A stretch of DNA of 64,000 bases from the NCBI RefSeq assembly GCF_000333895.2, contig NZ_ANFM02000042.1:1-64000 (forward strand), in the 5' to 3' direction. This DNA comes from Grimontia indica (GTDB lineage Bacteria; Pseudomonadota; Gammaproteobacteria; Enterobacterales; Vibrionaceae). Made by a program: the position numbers and the translations under genes. Below are positions 17,356 through 26,600 of this stretch, piece after piece. The notes below the pieces were generated by a model that searched no databases, was not told where the DNA came from, and saw nothing but the letters and a program-made list of their open reading frames with translations. Position 1 is the stretch's first letter. Each line of letters begins with the position of its first letter.

Positions 17356-18567
17356 TTACGTGTTCTGCAACACGGGACGCACAACAGGCTTGTCGTTAAT
17401 CGGCAGGTGGATAAGCGCAGCAGCTATTGCCAGCACCACTGTTGTCCACCAGATAGGTTCATAAGAGCCGTAATAGTCGAATACGCGACCCCCAACCCAG
17501 GCACCTATGAAACTGCCGATCTGGTGAGTAAAGAACACCAGACCATAAAGCGTCGACATGTAACGCGCTCCAAAGATCTGACGGACCAAACCAGAAGTCA
17601 GCGGCACGGTTCCCAGCCAACAGAAACCAATCGCCGCGCCAAACAAAGTAGCGGTGTGGGTTGTTAGTGGCACGGTGATAAACAAGGTCAATACCACAGC
17701 ACGCATCATGTACAGCGTGGTCATGACGTAACGTTTATTAAACCTGTCGCCCATTAAGCCCCAGAAATAAGAGCCAAAGATATTGAAGATACCGACATAG
17801 GCCAGTGCCATCGCCGCTGTGTTACCCGGCAAACCTTTGTCTGCGATATAGCTCGGCAGGTGAGTCGCAATAAACATGACCTGAAAACCACAGACGAAAA
17901 ATCCAGCGTGGATCAGCCAATAACCTGGGTGTCTGAACGCTTCGGCCATGGCTTCTTTCAGCGTTTGTTCTGGTTCTGTTTGGCCGGCTGAGGCAGATGA
18001 AGGCGCTGCCGTTTTCATAAACACGGCAAAGGCGATCATCAGCGTACAGAACATCGCAAACACTTGCATGGCGGTTTGCCAGTCATAGTTCGCAAGCAGA
18101 GACTGAGCGCCAGGGATAACGGCAAACATACCGAACGACCCCATAGCCGTTGTCAGTCCAAACGCTTTTGCGGTGTGTTCTGCCGGTACTACTTTGGCAA
18201 CAGCTCCCAGCACAATCACGTAGCTGGTCGCACTCAGTCCCAAGCCGATCAGAACACCCATTGATATGTAAAGTACACCAGTGCCTGTGGCCATCGAAGT
18301 GAGGTAAAGACCTAGGGCATAAGCTAAACCACCCAGGGTAATGATGCGCTTGGCACCGTATTTGTCTGCTGCTATGCCCACGAAAGGTTGGAAAAGTCCA
18401 AACAAAAGGTTTTGAAGGGCGATAGCAAGGCTGAAAAATTCCCGGCCTGACTGAAAGGTGTCTGTGATAGGCATCATGAAGATACCGAAAGATTGCCTGA
18501 TCCCTAGGCTGATAATCAAAATCCCTATCCCCAGCCACACTAGCAGCGGGAAGCGGAAGATACTCAT
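17356..18567 (-). CDS. MFS transporter
   Basis: The 403-residue, 12-segment major facilitator has the family loop motifs GIAADKYGAKRI (TM2-3) and GLMGDRFNKRY (TM8-9). It resembles monocarboxylate or cyanate-type MFS permeases (CynX/OFA-like, with GIRQSFGIFMMPI in TM1). The substrate is not assignable. aaaggtaa precedes the start. The small secreted His-rich protein at 18582 ends only 14 bases upstream, so the two are almost certainly co-transcribed. Confidence 0.85.
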   Translation of the reverse strand: MSIFRFPLLVWLGIGILIISLGIRQSFGIFMMPITDTFQSGREFFSLAIALQNLLFGLFQPFVGIAADKYGAKRIITLGGLAYALGLYLTSMATGTGVLYISMGVLIGLGLSATSYVIVLGAVAKVVPAEHTAKAFGLTTAMGSFGMFAVIPGAQSLLANYDWQTAMQVFAMFCTLMIAFAVFMKTAAPSSASAGQTEPEQTLKEAMAEAFRHPGYWLIHAGFFVCGFQVMFIATHLPSYIADKGLPGNTAAMALAYVGIFNIFGSYFWGLMGDRFNKRYVMTTLYMMRAVVLTLFITVPLTTHTATLFGAAIGFCWLGTVPLTSGLVRQIFGARYMSTLYGLVFFTHQIGSFIGAWVGGRVFDYYGSYEPIWWTTVVLAIAAALIHLPINDKPVVRPVLQNT

Positions 18568-18581
18568 TAAGTTACCTTTGT

Positions 18582-18770
18582 TTATTGTGTTGCGTGAGAC
18601 CCGTGGGCTTGGTGTTGGTCATCCATTTGATGATGTTGATGGCAACCACCATCCACCGCATAGTCGGCAAAAGCGCGTTGTAGAGGAGTGCAATGCTGAA
18701 CGCTAACCAGAGTGATTGTCAGCACCAGCAACCACCTGACAAGCTGGGCAAAAAGTGATTGTGAATACAT
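18582..18770 (-). CDS. Small exported His-rich protein
   Basis: The 62-residue product begins MYSQSLFAQLVRWLLVLTIT, a membrane-anchor or signal segment. It ends in a short tail rich in His, Gln and Asp (GGCHQHHQMDDQHQAHGSH). The tail with two cysteines suggests metal binding in the periplasm. No family is recognised. It is encoded immediately upstream of an MFS transporter on the same strand. Longer in-frame upstream starts exist but run through the intergenic repeat and are not credible. Confidence 0.55.
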   Translation of the reverse strand: MYSQSLFAQLVRWLLVLTITLVSVQHCTPLQRAFADYAVDGGCHQHHQMDDQHQAHGSHATQ

Positions 18771-18883
18771 GTTGACTCTGCGCGGAAATGGCCAATGGGT
18801 TAAAGAAGCGCGTAGGGTAGGGATATTGTGAATATGAAGCAAATGAATTAGATGCAAATAAGCCATGCGCAAAACGCATGGCT

Positions 18884-18931
18884 TATACCCAAACAACCTG
18901 AAGATGCAGGATTCAGGTCGTCTGGGTATAT
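18884..18931. repeat. Interspersed palindromic repeat, copy 2
   Basis: A copy of the element at 11014-11066 in inverse orientation: tatacccaaacaacctgaag, then atgcaggattcagg, closing with gggtata. Ends and centre are complementary, so it can fold as a long imperfect hairpin. It lies between the sulfotransferase and the His-rich gene. Confidence 0.7.
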
Positions 18932-18957
18932 ACAAACTTAAAAAAACTGAGAGCTCA

Positions 18958-19842
18958 TTAAGTTGCCGGGCACCATGTATACACGGTATTTACGTCGGTT
19001 GCGGGCATTTTGAGAACCTTGTTGCTGCAGCGTATTTCGTTTTGCTTGAGCGCAGCATCCACCGTTTTGCTTGAAGAGAGCTCAGCGAAGTCCAGTATTT
19101 GTCCCATAACATGCTCGGGGGATGCGACAAAATCTTCGTAGTTCAGCGTCAGTATATTCAGGTCTAACTCAGAAGCCTCCAACTTGGTGGTTTGAATAAG
19201 CTTGTTAAGCTGGAAAGCTGTGCCCGCTACCGCATGACCACGCAGGCGATCGTACTGAGCCAACTCCTGTAACGAATAGGCTCCCCGCCACCAAAGTAGG
19301 TTCTTGCCTTGGTATTCCCAATCGTCGGTAGAAATCATTGAATGCACCGTTGAAGCGGGGTCTCGGTTTATATTGATGAACTTGGCATCAGGGAAAATGC
19401 TGTGCAGATAGCAAAGGCGTGAGGGGCCAGTGAACCTCAACGCCAAACGGCTTTTATCTGAAAGGGTAACGCGTCGACTCAAAATTTCTCTGATAGATGA
19501 TATCTCTACCGGGGTGGCATGTTTTCCACGGGAAAAGCCACGGTAAAAGTCGATTTCTTCGCGGGTGTGTTCATCCCAGAAGTTCATGGCTTCCGAAGGC
19601 GTGGGAGAAAATTCCCGTGCCAGAGAGCCAAAGAAGGATTTATCCTGCAGCGCTTTATTCCTGAATGCACATTTACGTTTGAAAAGTCGGTGCTGGAAGT
19701 CTGATCTAGGGTGTTTTTCAAAGCTCTCGTCAAGCCAACACAGGGCTTCGTGATGCATGACTAAATCTGAGATCAGCGTGACGCCGGAACGTGGTGGTCC
19801 GACAAAGATCAACGGCTGCTTCAGGGTAGAGGCTCTGTTCAT
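18958..19842 (-). CDS. Sulfotransferase-family protein
   Basis: The 294-residue protein has the sulfotransferase 5'-PAPS loop at the N-terminus (FVGPPRSGVTLISDL, near residue 13), where PRSGTTLL is usual. The 3'-phosphate motif is FININRDPASTVHS near residue 150. The family transfers sulfate from PAPS to carbohydrates or other acceptors. The acceptor is unknown and no glycan genes are adjacent. The gene is isolated. Confidence 0.8.
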   Translation of the reverse strand: MNRASTLKQPLIFVGPPRSGVTLISDLVMHHEALCWLDESFEKHPRSDFQHRLFKRKCAFRNKALQDKSFFGSLAREFSPTPSEAMNFWDEHTREEIDFYRGFSRGKHATPVEISSIREILSRRVTLSDKSRLALRFTGPSRLCYLHSIFPDAKFININRDPASTVHSMISTDDWEYQGKNLLWWRGAYSLQELAQYDRLRGHAVAGTAFQLNKLIQTTKLEASELDLNILTLNYEDFVASPEHVMGQILDFAELSSSKTVDAALKQNEIRCSNKVLKMPATDVNTVYTWCPAT

Positions 19843-20004
19843 ATCAACACTCCTTCTTGTTTGTAAACAAGAAACAGCAAGTAGAGTGCCAGAGTGATTA
19901 AGTTATTAATTCATAGAGATAAAACGGTATGCAATGCGGGAAGCCAACTTGGGTTGCAAAATGAAAATGCGAAATGGCGATTCGACACGAATCGCCGCAC
20001 GTTA

Positions 20005-20739
20005 TCACTTTAAGGTGTTGTCACTTTTTCCTTGGGCGAGGCAAAAATCGAAAATCAACGAAATGGCCTGCTTTCGATCTCCCTCGCCAAAGCGTTTTAG
20101 AGACTCAAGTGCGCTGTCGACAACTTCGTCACCGGCTTTTTCCCTCAGACGCTCAATGAGTTGGGCGAGAAAGTCAGGTGTGAACTCCGGGTGACACTGC
20201 ATCGTGAGGGCGGTATGAGATTTTTGAGCCATCGCCACGGGACAAAAGTCTGAGCCGGCAATCACTTCAAATCCAGAAGCAGGGGAGAGAACTTGATCCT
20301 GATGACAGGCAATCAAATTGAGTTGATCAGAAAGCGGGGTATCTAGCTTGTTTGCTGGGTTTTGAACATTAATGGGATACACGCCCATTCCCCAGCCCTT
20401 AGCGGACTTCTCAACCCGTCCCCCTAGCGCATAGTGAATAATTTGGTGTCCAAAGCAGATGCCAATTATAGGGCGATTAAACTCATCACATTCGCGCACA
20501 AACTGGGCAACAACTTCAATCCAGGGATCGGTATCATAAACGCCCCATTTACTGCCAGTGACCAGCCAGATATCACATTCGTTGGGGGACGCCGGATAGT
20601 CTTCTTCGTGGCAACGATAGCTATGGAATGTAGAGATGCAACTGTCTTCAAACATGCGCTTGAAGGCATCATCGTAATGTCCGTACGTCGGGATGGAGTC
20701 AGGGTAGTGGTCGTCACAGAGTAAAATGCCCAGCTTCAT
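20005..20739 (-). CDS. Class I glutamine amidotransferase-like protein
   Basis: The 244-residue protein has the triad of class I glutamine amidotransferases: nucleophile C95 in GICFGHQ, and H183 and E185 in QCHPEF. It lacks the ATP pyrophosphatase part of GMP synthase. It is a stand-alone member of the GuaA-N-like group annotated widely as type 1 glutamine amidotransferase. It would release ammonia from glutamine or hydrolyse a gamma-glutamyl compound. It diverges from uvrY. Confidence 0.85.
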   Translation of the reverse strand: MKLGILLCDDHYPDSIPTYGHYDDAFKRMFEDSCISTFHSYRCHEEDYPASPNECDIWLVTGSKWGVYDTDPWIEVVAQFVRECDEFNRPIIGICFGHQIIHYALGGRVEKSAKGWGMGVYPINVQNPANKLDTPLSDQLNLIACHQDQVLSPASGFEVIAGSDFCPVAMAQKSHTALTMQCHPEFTPDFLAQLIERLREKAGDEVVDSALESLKRFGEGDRKQAISLIFDFCLAQGKSDNTLK

Positions 20740-21167
20740 GTCGATATTGCACTCCTTGCATGGTTTGTGTGACTGTGAAGGCTTACTGGAAAAGTGAACC
20801 TAAAAGAAAGATTTCACCAACCTAATGTGTAAGTAAACGCTAATGACGTACATAAAAAAGCATAAAATATGCTGATTAAGAATATCTGTATGTCGCGCTT
20901 TTTAGATATTCATTCATAAATCTGCAAAATGGTTGCAGTGCGTAACTTTATGTACTCAATGGAAAAATTTCTGGTGAATCATCTGCCTGTATCGGATTTA
21001 CTCACTTTGCTGTTTAAATTATGACTGAATCACTATAAAAACATGCTCTCTTACACAGAATCAAAGTGTTCGGTCTTTTATTGTTGGGTTAAACTCAAGT
21101 AAGATGCATCCAAAGTCGAGCGCCATCCCGGCGCATGGCGAGCCAAAATCATAGTGGAGAAACAAGC
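20740..21167. other. Divergent intergenic region before uvrY
   Basis: The 428 AT-rich bases between the amidotransferase and uvrY hold no ORF I can support. They must carry promoters for both directions. Confidence 0.5.
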
Positions 21168-21812
21168 TTGATTAGTGTTTTCCTTGTAGATGATCACGAG
21201 CTGGTTCGCACAGGGATACGCCGTCTTCTTGAAGACGAGCGTGGTGTTAAAGTGGTAGGGGAAGCCGAAAGCGGTGAGGAAGCAGTCAAGTGGTGTCGTG
21301 CGAATCATGCAGACATTATCTTGATGGACATGAACATGCCTGGTATTGGCGGTTTGGAAGCGACGCGAAAGCTCCTACGCTATAACCCAGATGCCAAGAT
21401 TATTGTTCTGACAATTCATACAGAAAATCCATTTCCAACCAAAGTGATGCAAGCCGGTGCCGCTGGCTATCTCACTAAAGGTGCAGGTGCGAGCGAAATG
21501 GTGAATGCCATTCGCGCGGTGAACAGTGGTCAGCGCTACATTTCGCCGGAAATTGCACAGCAAATGGCGTTAAGTCAGTTTTCTCCTGCTCAGGAGAATC
21601 CTTTCAAAAACCTTTCAGAGCGCGAGCTTCAAATCATGATGATGATTACGAAAGGGCAGAAAGTGACTGACATTTCAGATCAACTGAACCTGAGCCCAAA
21701 GACAGTCAACAGCTATCGCTACCGTCTGTTCAGTAAGTTAGGTATCAATGGTGACGTTGAACTGACCCATCTTGCGATTCGTCATGGTATGCTAGACACA
21801 GAAACACTTTAA
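21168..21812 (+). CDS. uvrY: Response regulator UvrY/VarA (GacA family)
   Basis: The 214-residue regulator has a receiver domain (residues 1-120, phospho-acceptor Asp in ILMDMNMPG, Lys in YLTKGAG) and a LuxR-type HTH (LSERELQIMMMI ... NLSPKTVNSYRYRLFSKL). This is the GacA/UvrY/VarA regulator that drives Csr small RNAs. The start is a TTG at 21168: ggag lies 8 bases upstream and the product then begins ISVFLVDDHELVR as in relatives. It is followed by uvrC at 15 bases, the conserved uvrY-uvrC-pgsA order. Confidence 0.95.
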   Translation: MISVFLVDDHELVRTGIRRLLEDERGVKVVGEAESGEEAVKWCRANHADIILMDMNMPGIGGLEATRKLLRYNPDAKIIVLTIHTENPFPTKVMQAGAAGYLTKGAGASEMVNAIRAVNSGQRYISPEIAQQMALSQFSPAQENPFKNLSERELQIMMMITKGQKVTDISDQLNLSPKTVNSYRYRLFSKLGINGDVELTHLAIRHGMLDTETL

Positions 21813-21827
21813 CCATTTCTGTTCGCT

Positions 21828-23654
21828 GTGTTTGATGCCAAAAATTTCCTAAAAACAGTCTCAGACAAACCTGGCGTCTATCGAATGATGGACGCTTCGG
21901 GTGAGATCATTTACGTCGGTAAAGCCAAATCTCTCAAGAAGCGGCTTTCCAGCTATTTCCGTACTAATGTCGCTGGAGAGAAGACTCGTGCCTTGGTGAA
22001 AAACATCGCCAACGTCGAAGTCACGATCACTCACAGCGAAACAGAAGCACTGATCCTCGAGCACAACCTCATCAAGCAGCACTTGCCGCGTTATAACGTA
22101 CTGCTTCGTGATGACAAGTCTTATCCGTACATCTTCCTTTCTGCGAGCAAGCATCCGCGAATTGCTGTACATCGTGGCGCGAAAAAGCGTAAAGGTGAGT
22201 ACTTTGGTCCGTTTCCTGATGCGGGCGCGGTACGCCAAAGCCTGTATTTACTGCAGAAAATTTTCCCCATCCGCCAGTGCGAAGATTCCGTTTATGCCAA
22301 CCGCACCCGCCCATGTTTGATGTATCAAATCAAACGCTGTGCTGGCCCTTGTGTGAAAGGCATTATTCCCGATGAAGATTACGATGAGCTGGTGAATTTC
22401 ACTCGCCTGTTCCTGCAAGGCAAAGACAGGCAGGTGATTGCTTCGCTGGTGGAGAAGATGGAAGGCGCAAGCCAGGCGTTGCAGTTTGAAAAAGCGGCTG
22501 AATATCGTGACCAGATTCAGGCCCTGCGCCGCGTCCAGGAGCAACAATTTGTTTCGCAAGACAGCGATGACGATCTGGATGCTATCGGCGTTTCCATCGA
22601 AAACGGTGTGGCCTGTATCCACGTACTTTTCCTGCGTCAGGGTAAAGTGCTTGGTAGCCGCAGCTACTTCCCGAAAATGCCAGCTGATACCGATGTGAAT
22701 GAGTTGGTTTCGAGCTTTATCGGCCAGTTCTATGTGAAACAGGCTGAAGGAAACACGATTCCAACCAGCATTTTGATTGGCCAAGACTTGGGTGACGAGT
22801 TGGCCGATCTGGCAACCGCGTTGTCTGACATCGCAGGCCGCAAAGTGAACCTGCAATGCAAACCTCGCGGTGCACGCGCCCGTTTCCTAAAGCTTGCCCA
22901 GACCAATGCTGCGACTGCACTCACCAGCAAAATCAACCATAAGATGACCATTCATAACCGGTTCAGCGTGCTGTCAGAAGCGCTGGAACTGGAGTCAGTG
23001 AAACGCATGGAATGTTTCGACATCAGCCACACCATGGGTGAGCAGACTGTCGCCTCATGCGTGGTGTTTAATCAGGATGGGCCGGTGAAGCAGGAATATC
23101 GACGCTACAACATTACCGGCATTACCGGTGGCGATGACTATGCGGCAATGGCGCAAGTGCTAGAGCGCCGCTATAGCAAGCAGGTCGACCCTGAAAAGAT
23201 CCCCGACATCATTTTGATTGATGGTGGTAAAGGGCAGCTCAACCGTGCTTGGGAAGTGGTGAAGCCGCTGCTTGCCGACTGGCCGAAACATCCGTTGTTA
23301 CTGGGTGTGGCAAAAGGGACAACTCGACGCCCGGGTCTTGAAACCTTGATTAAGGTGACGGGTGAAGAGTTTTCTATGCCTTCTGATTCACCCGCGTTGC
23401 ACCTCATCCAACATATCCGCGATGAGAGCCACAACCATGCCATTTCCGGCCACAGAGCGAAACGCGCAAAAGCTCGCAAGAGCAGTGTGTTGCAGGAAAT
23501 TGAAGGCGTAGGGCCGAAACGCCGTCAGGCGTTGCTCAAATACATGGGTGGAATTCAGGAACTTAAGCGGGCTTCTGTTGAAGAAATCGCCAAAGTGCCG
23601 GGTATAAGTCGTGTTTTGGCCGAGAAGATTCATTCGTCATTGCAACAGCAATGA
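21828..23654 (+). CDS. uvrC: Excinuclease ABC subunit C
   Basis: The 608-residue UvrC makes both incisions in nucleotide excision repair with UvrA and UvrB. Domains in order: GIY-YIG nuclease ([21 protein letters not shown]), UvrB-interacting UVR motif (near residue 205, [11 protein letters not shown]), RNase H-like C-terminal nuclease ([21 protein letters not shown]), and tandem helix-hairpin-helix ([16 protein letters not shown]). The start is GTG at 21828, 15 bases after uvrY. Confidence 0.97.
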   Translation: MFDAKNFLKTVSDKPGVYRMMDASGEIIYVGKAKSLKKRLSSYFRTNVAGEKTRALVKNIANVEVTITHSETEALILEHNLIKQHLPRYNVLLRDDKSYPYIFLSASKHPRIAVHRGAKKRKGEYFGPFPDAGAVRQSLYLLQKIFPIRQCEDSVYANRTRPCLMYQIKRCAGPCVKGIIPDEDYDELVNFTRLFLQGKDRQVIASLVEKMEGASQALQFEKAAEYRDQIQALRRVQEQQFVSQDSDDDLDAIGVSIENGVACIHVLFLRQGKVLGSRSYFPKMPADTDVNELVSSFIGQFYVKQAEGNTIPTSILIGQDLGDELADLATALSDIAGRKVNLQCKPRGARARFLKLAQTNAATALTSKINHKMTIHNRFSVLSEALELESVKRMECFDISHTMGEQTVASCVVFNQDGPVKQEYRRYNITGITGGDDYAAMAQVLERRYSKQVDPEKIPDIILIDGGKGQLNRAWEVVKPLLADWPKHPLLLGVAKGTTRRPGLETLIKVTGEEFSMPSDSPALHLIQHIRDESHNHAISGHRAKRAKARKSSVLQEIEGVGPKRRQALLKYMGGIQELKRASVEEIAKVPGISRVLAEKIHSSLQQQ

Positions 23655-23696
23655 CTTTCAAGCACCATAGGCCGTCACTCACAAAGTATTATAAGT

Positions 23697-24251
23697 ATGC
23701 GACTGAATATCCCCATTATCCTGACCCTTATACGCATCGCATTAATCCCCGTTTTTGTTATCGCGTTCTATCTGCCTTATGAATGGTCAGCTTTCGCTGC
23801 TGCTCTCATCTTTGTCATCGCCGGTGCGACTGACTGGCTGGACGGTTATCTGGCCCGTACCCTTGGACAAACTACCCGTTTTGGTGCCTTCCTTGACCCC
23901 GTGGCCGACAAAGTCATGGTGGCAATTGCCCTGGTGCTGATTGCTGAACATTACAATTCTATTTGGGTGACGATTCCGGCGGCGACGATGATTGCCCGTG
24001 AAGTGATTATTTCCGCGTTGCGTGAGTGGATGGCAGAATTGGGTAAACGCGCCAGTGTGGCGGTTTCCTGGGTGGGGAAATTCAAAACAGCGGCGCAGAT
24101 GTTTGCTCTGACTATGCTTCTTTGGCGCGACAGTGAGTGGGTGATTTACGTAGGTTATGCGGCGCTTTACATCGCGACAGCGCTGACTTACTGGTCGATG
24201 TACCAGTATCTACTGGCTGCAAAAGATGATTTGCTGAACGCCGATAACTAA
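23697..24251 (+). CDS. pgsA: Phosphatidylglycerophosphate synthase
   Basis: The 184-residue integral membrane enzyme has the CDP-alcohol phosphotransferase signature [27 protein letters not shown] (D-G-A-R-G-D-D form) near residues 56-83. It makes phosphatidylglycerophosphate from CDP-diacylglycerol and glycerol-3-phosphate. It lies 42 bases after uvrC in the conserved order and ends the operon at the terminator at 24266. The tRNA genes that follow pgsA in E. coli are absent here. Confidence 0.96.
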   Translation: MRLNIPIILTLIRIALIPVFVIAFYLPYEWSAFAAALIFVIAGATDWLDGYLARTLGQTTRFGAFLDPVADKVMVAIALVLIAEHYNSIWVTIPAATMIAREVIISALREWMAELGKRASVAVSWVGKFKTAAQMFALTMLLWRDSEWVIYVGYAALYIATALTYWSMYQYLLAAKDDLLNADN

Positions 24252-24265
24252 ACCCGAATCCAATG

Positions 24266-24291
24266 AAAAGGCCGCAATCGCGGCCTTTTTT
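24266..24291 (+). terminator. Terminator after pgsA
   Basis: A 10-base stem (aaaaggccgc / gcggcctttt) followed by a T run, 15 bases past the stop. Confidence 0.9.
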
Positions 24292-24348
24292 GTTTCTGTT
24301 GTTTCCAGTGTCAACAGACTTTAGGGGACAACTGGCACTCAATGCCGA

Positions 24349-25707
24349 CTAGCTGACTTTCGGGAAAATCATCACAAAGGCAGCACCTTCCAGTTCGGAA
24401 TCAATCACACGGATTGAGCCGCCATAACTTTCGACGATTTCGTCACATACCGCCAATCCGATGCCCGTGCCCGGGTTAAGTTGGTCTGCCCGCACCCCGC
24501 GTTGGAAAATAGACTCACGCAAAGATTCTTCTACGCCCAATCCATCGTCTTCGATGGTCAGCACATAGTGATCTGAGGCCTCGCTGCTTGAGATTCGCAC
24601 CTCGCTGATACAAAAACGGAATGCGTTTTCCAGAAGGTTGCCGAGTAGCTCGGTTAAATCCGCTTTGTTGAGCGGCAGAGAAGGCAATGCTTCCAAACGG
24701 GTAGTGATATTTACTGGCTTATCACTGTAGACCTTGGCGAACATGCCAGTGAGACTGTCTAACACAGGTTTGAGCTCGGTTTTTTCGCGAACCAGACCTC
24801 GTTGCCCCACCAATGCGCGTTTCAGTTGATACTGCACCATGTCATCCATTTGGCTGACTTGCTCAATGATGCGTTTGCTCATGGCTTCGCGGCTTAAGGT
24901 GTTGTCGTCCAATAGCGCATTGGTAGCGGCAAGGCGGCTTTTCAGACTATGGGCGAGATCATCCATCGCATGACGATAGCGTTGGGTTTGCTCTTTTCTT
25001 AGGGTGATCATCCGGTTCAGCGCGTCCGTGACATCTCCTAATTCTTTGGGGTAATCCGAATCCAGTTTTTCGCGGCGGGATTCCGCGATTTCATTCAGCT
25101 CACCTGCGAGTTTTCTTAGCGGACTGAAGCTCCAGTATGACGCGGCATAAAGTAAACCTGTGGCAATCGAAAACAGTAGCCCCATGTATAACCAAGTCTT
25201 ACGTCTTATCTGAGACAAACTTTCCAGTTGGGCGCTGACTTCACGAAGTACAAAGAATGCTTCTTCTGTCGAGTAAGTCGCTTCTGAGATAACGTGGACG
25301 ACATATGGCAGTTCGTTGTAGTAGATGAGGTCTGGGCCAGAAAGAGAGTAGGGAATGTGGTGGCAGACATTGTTCATGCCGTTATCGCGCGCGCCGTAAG
25401 ACATCCAGGAAGCATTGCCGTCACGTTCACAGATAAACGCCAGATAGTTGGTTTGCTTGGTGGTAGGAGTGGGAATGGGTTGATCGCGATGTGGTGCGTT
25501 CTCACCGAGTTGTAACATGTTGTCTTGTCTAAGCTCGCCAATGATATGCGGGACTTCTGTCACCAAATCGGCGGAGTACATCGCAATGTAGCTTTTGACA
25601 TAAATTTGGTTAATCACCACACCAAGCCCTAACGAGAAGGCAAGGATGATGGCAATGGACGTGACCATCACCCGCTTGTGGATTTCGGGCATCATGTTGC
25701 GCGTCAT
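24349..25707 (-). CDS. PhoQ-like sensor histidine kinase
   Basis: The 452-residue kinase has TM1 (residues about 13-33), a periplasmic sensor domain (35-165), and TM2 (about 168-190) followed by HAMP. The dimerisation helix carries the phospho-acceptor His in MDDLAHSLKSRL. The ATPase domain has N box ELLGNLLENAFRF, G1 DDGLGV and G2 GTGIGLAV. The arrangement with the upstream PhoP-type regulator, one base apart, is that of PhoQ (VprB/CarS in vibrios). In vibrios this pair controls lipid A modification. That role is transferred from relatives. Confidence 0.85.
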   Translation of the reverse strand: MTRNMMPEIHKRVMVTSIAIILAFSLGLGVVINQIYVKSYIAMYSADLVTEVPHIIGELRQDNMLQLGENAPHRDQPIPTPTTKQTNYLAFICERDGNASWMSYGARDNGMNNVCHHIPYSLSGPDLIYYNELPYVVHVISEATYSTEEAFFVLREVSAQLESLSQIRRKTWLYMGLLFSIATGLLYAASYWSFSPLRKLAGELNEIAESRREKLDSDYPKELGDVTDALNRMITLRKEQTQRYRHAMDDLAHSLKSRLAATNALLDDNTLSREAMSKRIIEQVSQMDDMVQYQLKRALVGQRGLVREKTELKPVLDSLTGMFAKVYSDKPVNITTRLEALPSLPLNKADLTELLGNLLENAFRFCISEVRISSSEASDHYVLTIEDDGLGVEESLRESIFQRGVRADQLNPGTGIGLAVCDEIVESYGGSIRVIDSELEGAAFVMIFPKVS

Positions 25708-25708
25708 A

Positions 25709-26383
25709 TCAGGTCACCTGAAGTTCAAAAATGTAGCCCTGACCACGTACGGTAGAAATCGGATTATCTTGTCCGGCCTGAGTGAGCTTTTTGCGAAGGC
25801 GGCTCATCATGACCTCAATGGTGTTTGGGTCACCTTCCTGATCTTGATAAAGCACATCCAGCAGGCGCTGCTTGGAAACGACCTGACGATTGTGGCGCAC
25901 CATGTATTCCAGTAAATCGTACTCAAAGGCGGTGAGATCAACAGGGGCATCATCAACGGTGACTTTCTTCGCCAGTAAATCCATGGTGATTTTATCGGCT
26001 TTGATTTCTGGCTTCACAAACCCGGCGCTGCGACGAACTAATGCATTAAGACGAGCGACCAGTTCTTCTTTCTGAAATGGCTTGACCAGATAGTCATCCG
26101 CTCCAGCATCTAACCCAGATACCTTGTCTTGCCAGTTCGCGCGGCCAGTCAGAATGAGAATGGGCATACGGATTTCGGCGCGTCGAATATCTCGGATAAG
26201 GCTCAGGCCGTCTCGGTCAGGCAGGCCGAGGTCAACAATGGCAATGTCGTTGGGGTAATCTTTGGCGACGAAAAGGCCTTCAGATGCGGTTTTGGCGCAG
26301 TGAACCTGATTGCCCAGTTCAGACAGTTCAGTTTTTAGATGATGACTCAATAGAGGATCGTCTTCGACGATAAGAATGCGCAT
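25709..26383 (-). CDS. PhoP-like response regulator
   Basis: The 224-residue OmpR-class regulator has a receiver domain with acidic pocket EDD, Asp in IAIVDLGLPDRDGLSLIR, and Lys in VKPFQ. The winged helix C-terminus has LTAFEYDLLEYMVRHNRQVV and TIEVMMSRLRKKL. Whole stretches are near identical to E. coli PhoP (IVDLGLP-DGLSLIR, ADDY, STVRGQGYIFEL). It is also the CarR/VprA relative of vibrios. It precedes the kinase gene by one base, indicating translational coupling. Confidence 0.88.
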   Translation of the reverse strand: MRILIVEDDPLLSHHLKTELSELGNQVHCAKTASEGLFVAKDYPNDIAIVDLGLPDRDGLSLIRDIRRAEIRMPILILTGRANWQDKVSGLDAGADDYLVKPFQKEELVARLNALVRRSAGFVKPEIKADKITMDLLAKKVTVDDAPVDLTAFEYDLLEYMVRHNRQVVSKQRLLDVLYQDQEGDPNTIEVMMSRLRKKLTQAGQDNPISTVRGQGYIFELQVT

Positions 26384-26600
26384 AAACCGTTACCTTTACT
26401 TTGTTTTCCGAATACCAGCTTAACGATGATAACGCGCAAAACGTTGCGCTGATGCAAACAACCTGCGGGTTTGTTACTGACGTGCAGGAAGATTCAGCAA
26501 ACAGTGTAACTTCTGTTCGCTGAATCATTGCTGACTGCTTTGCCGGATATGCGAGGAGACTATGAGGATTAGGGCTATCAGACCCTAATACCAACAACTC

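Noticed and set aside
22248-22856. A 202-codon open frame antisense to uvrC
   Set aside because: Shadow of uvrC; the same happens at other strongly biased genes such as sdaA (34669-35127).
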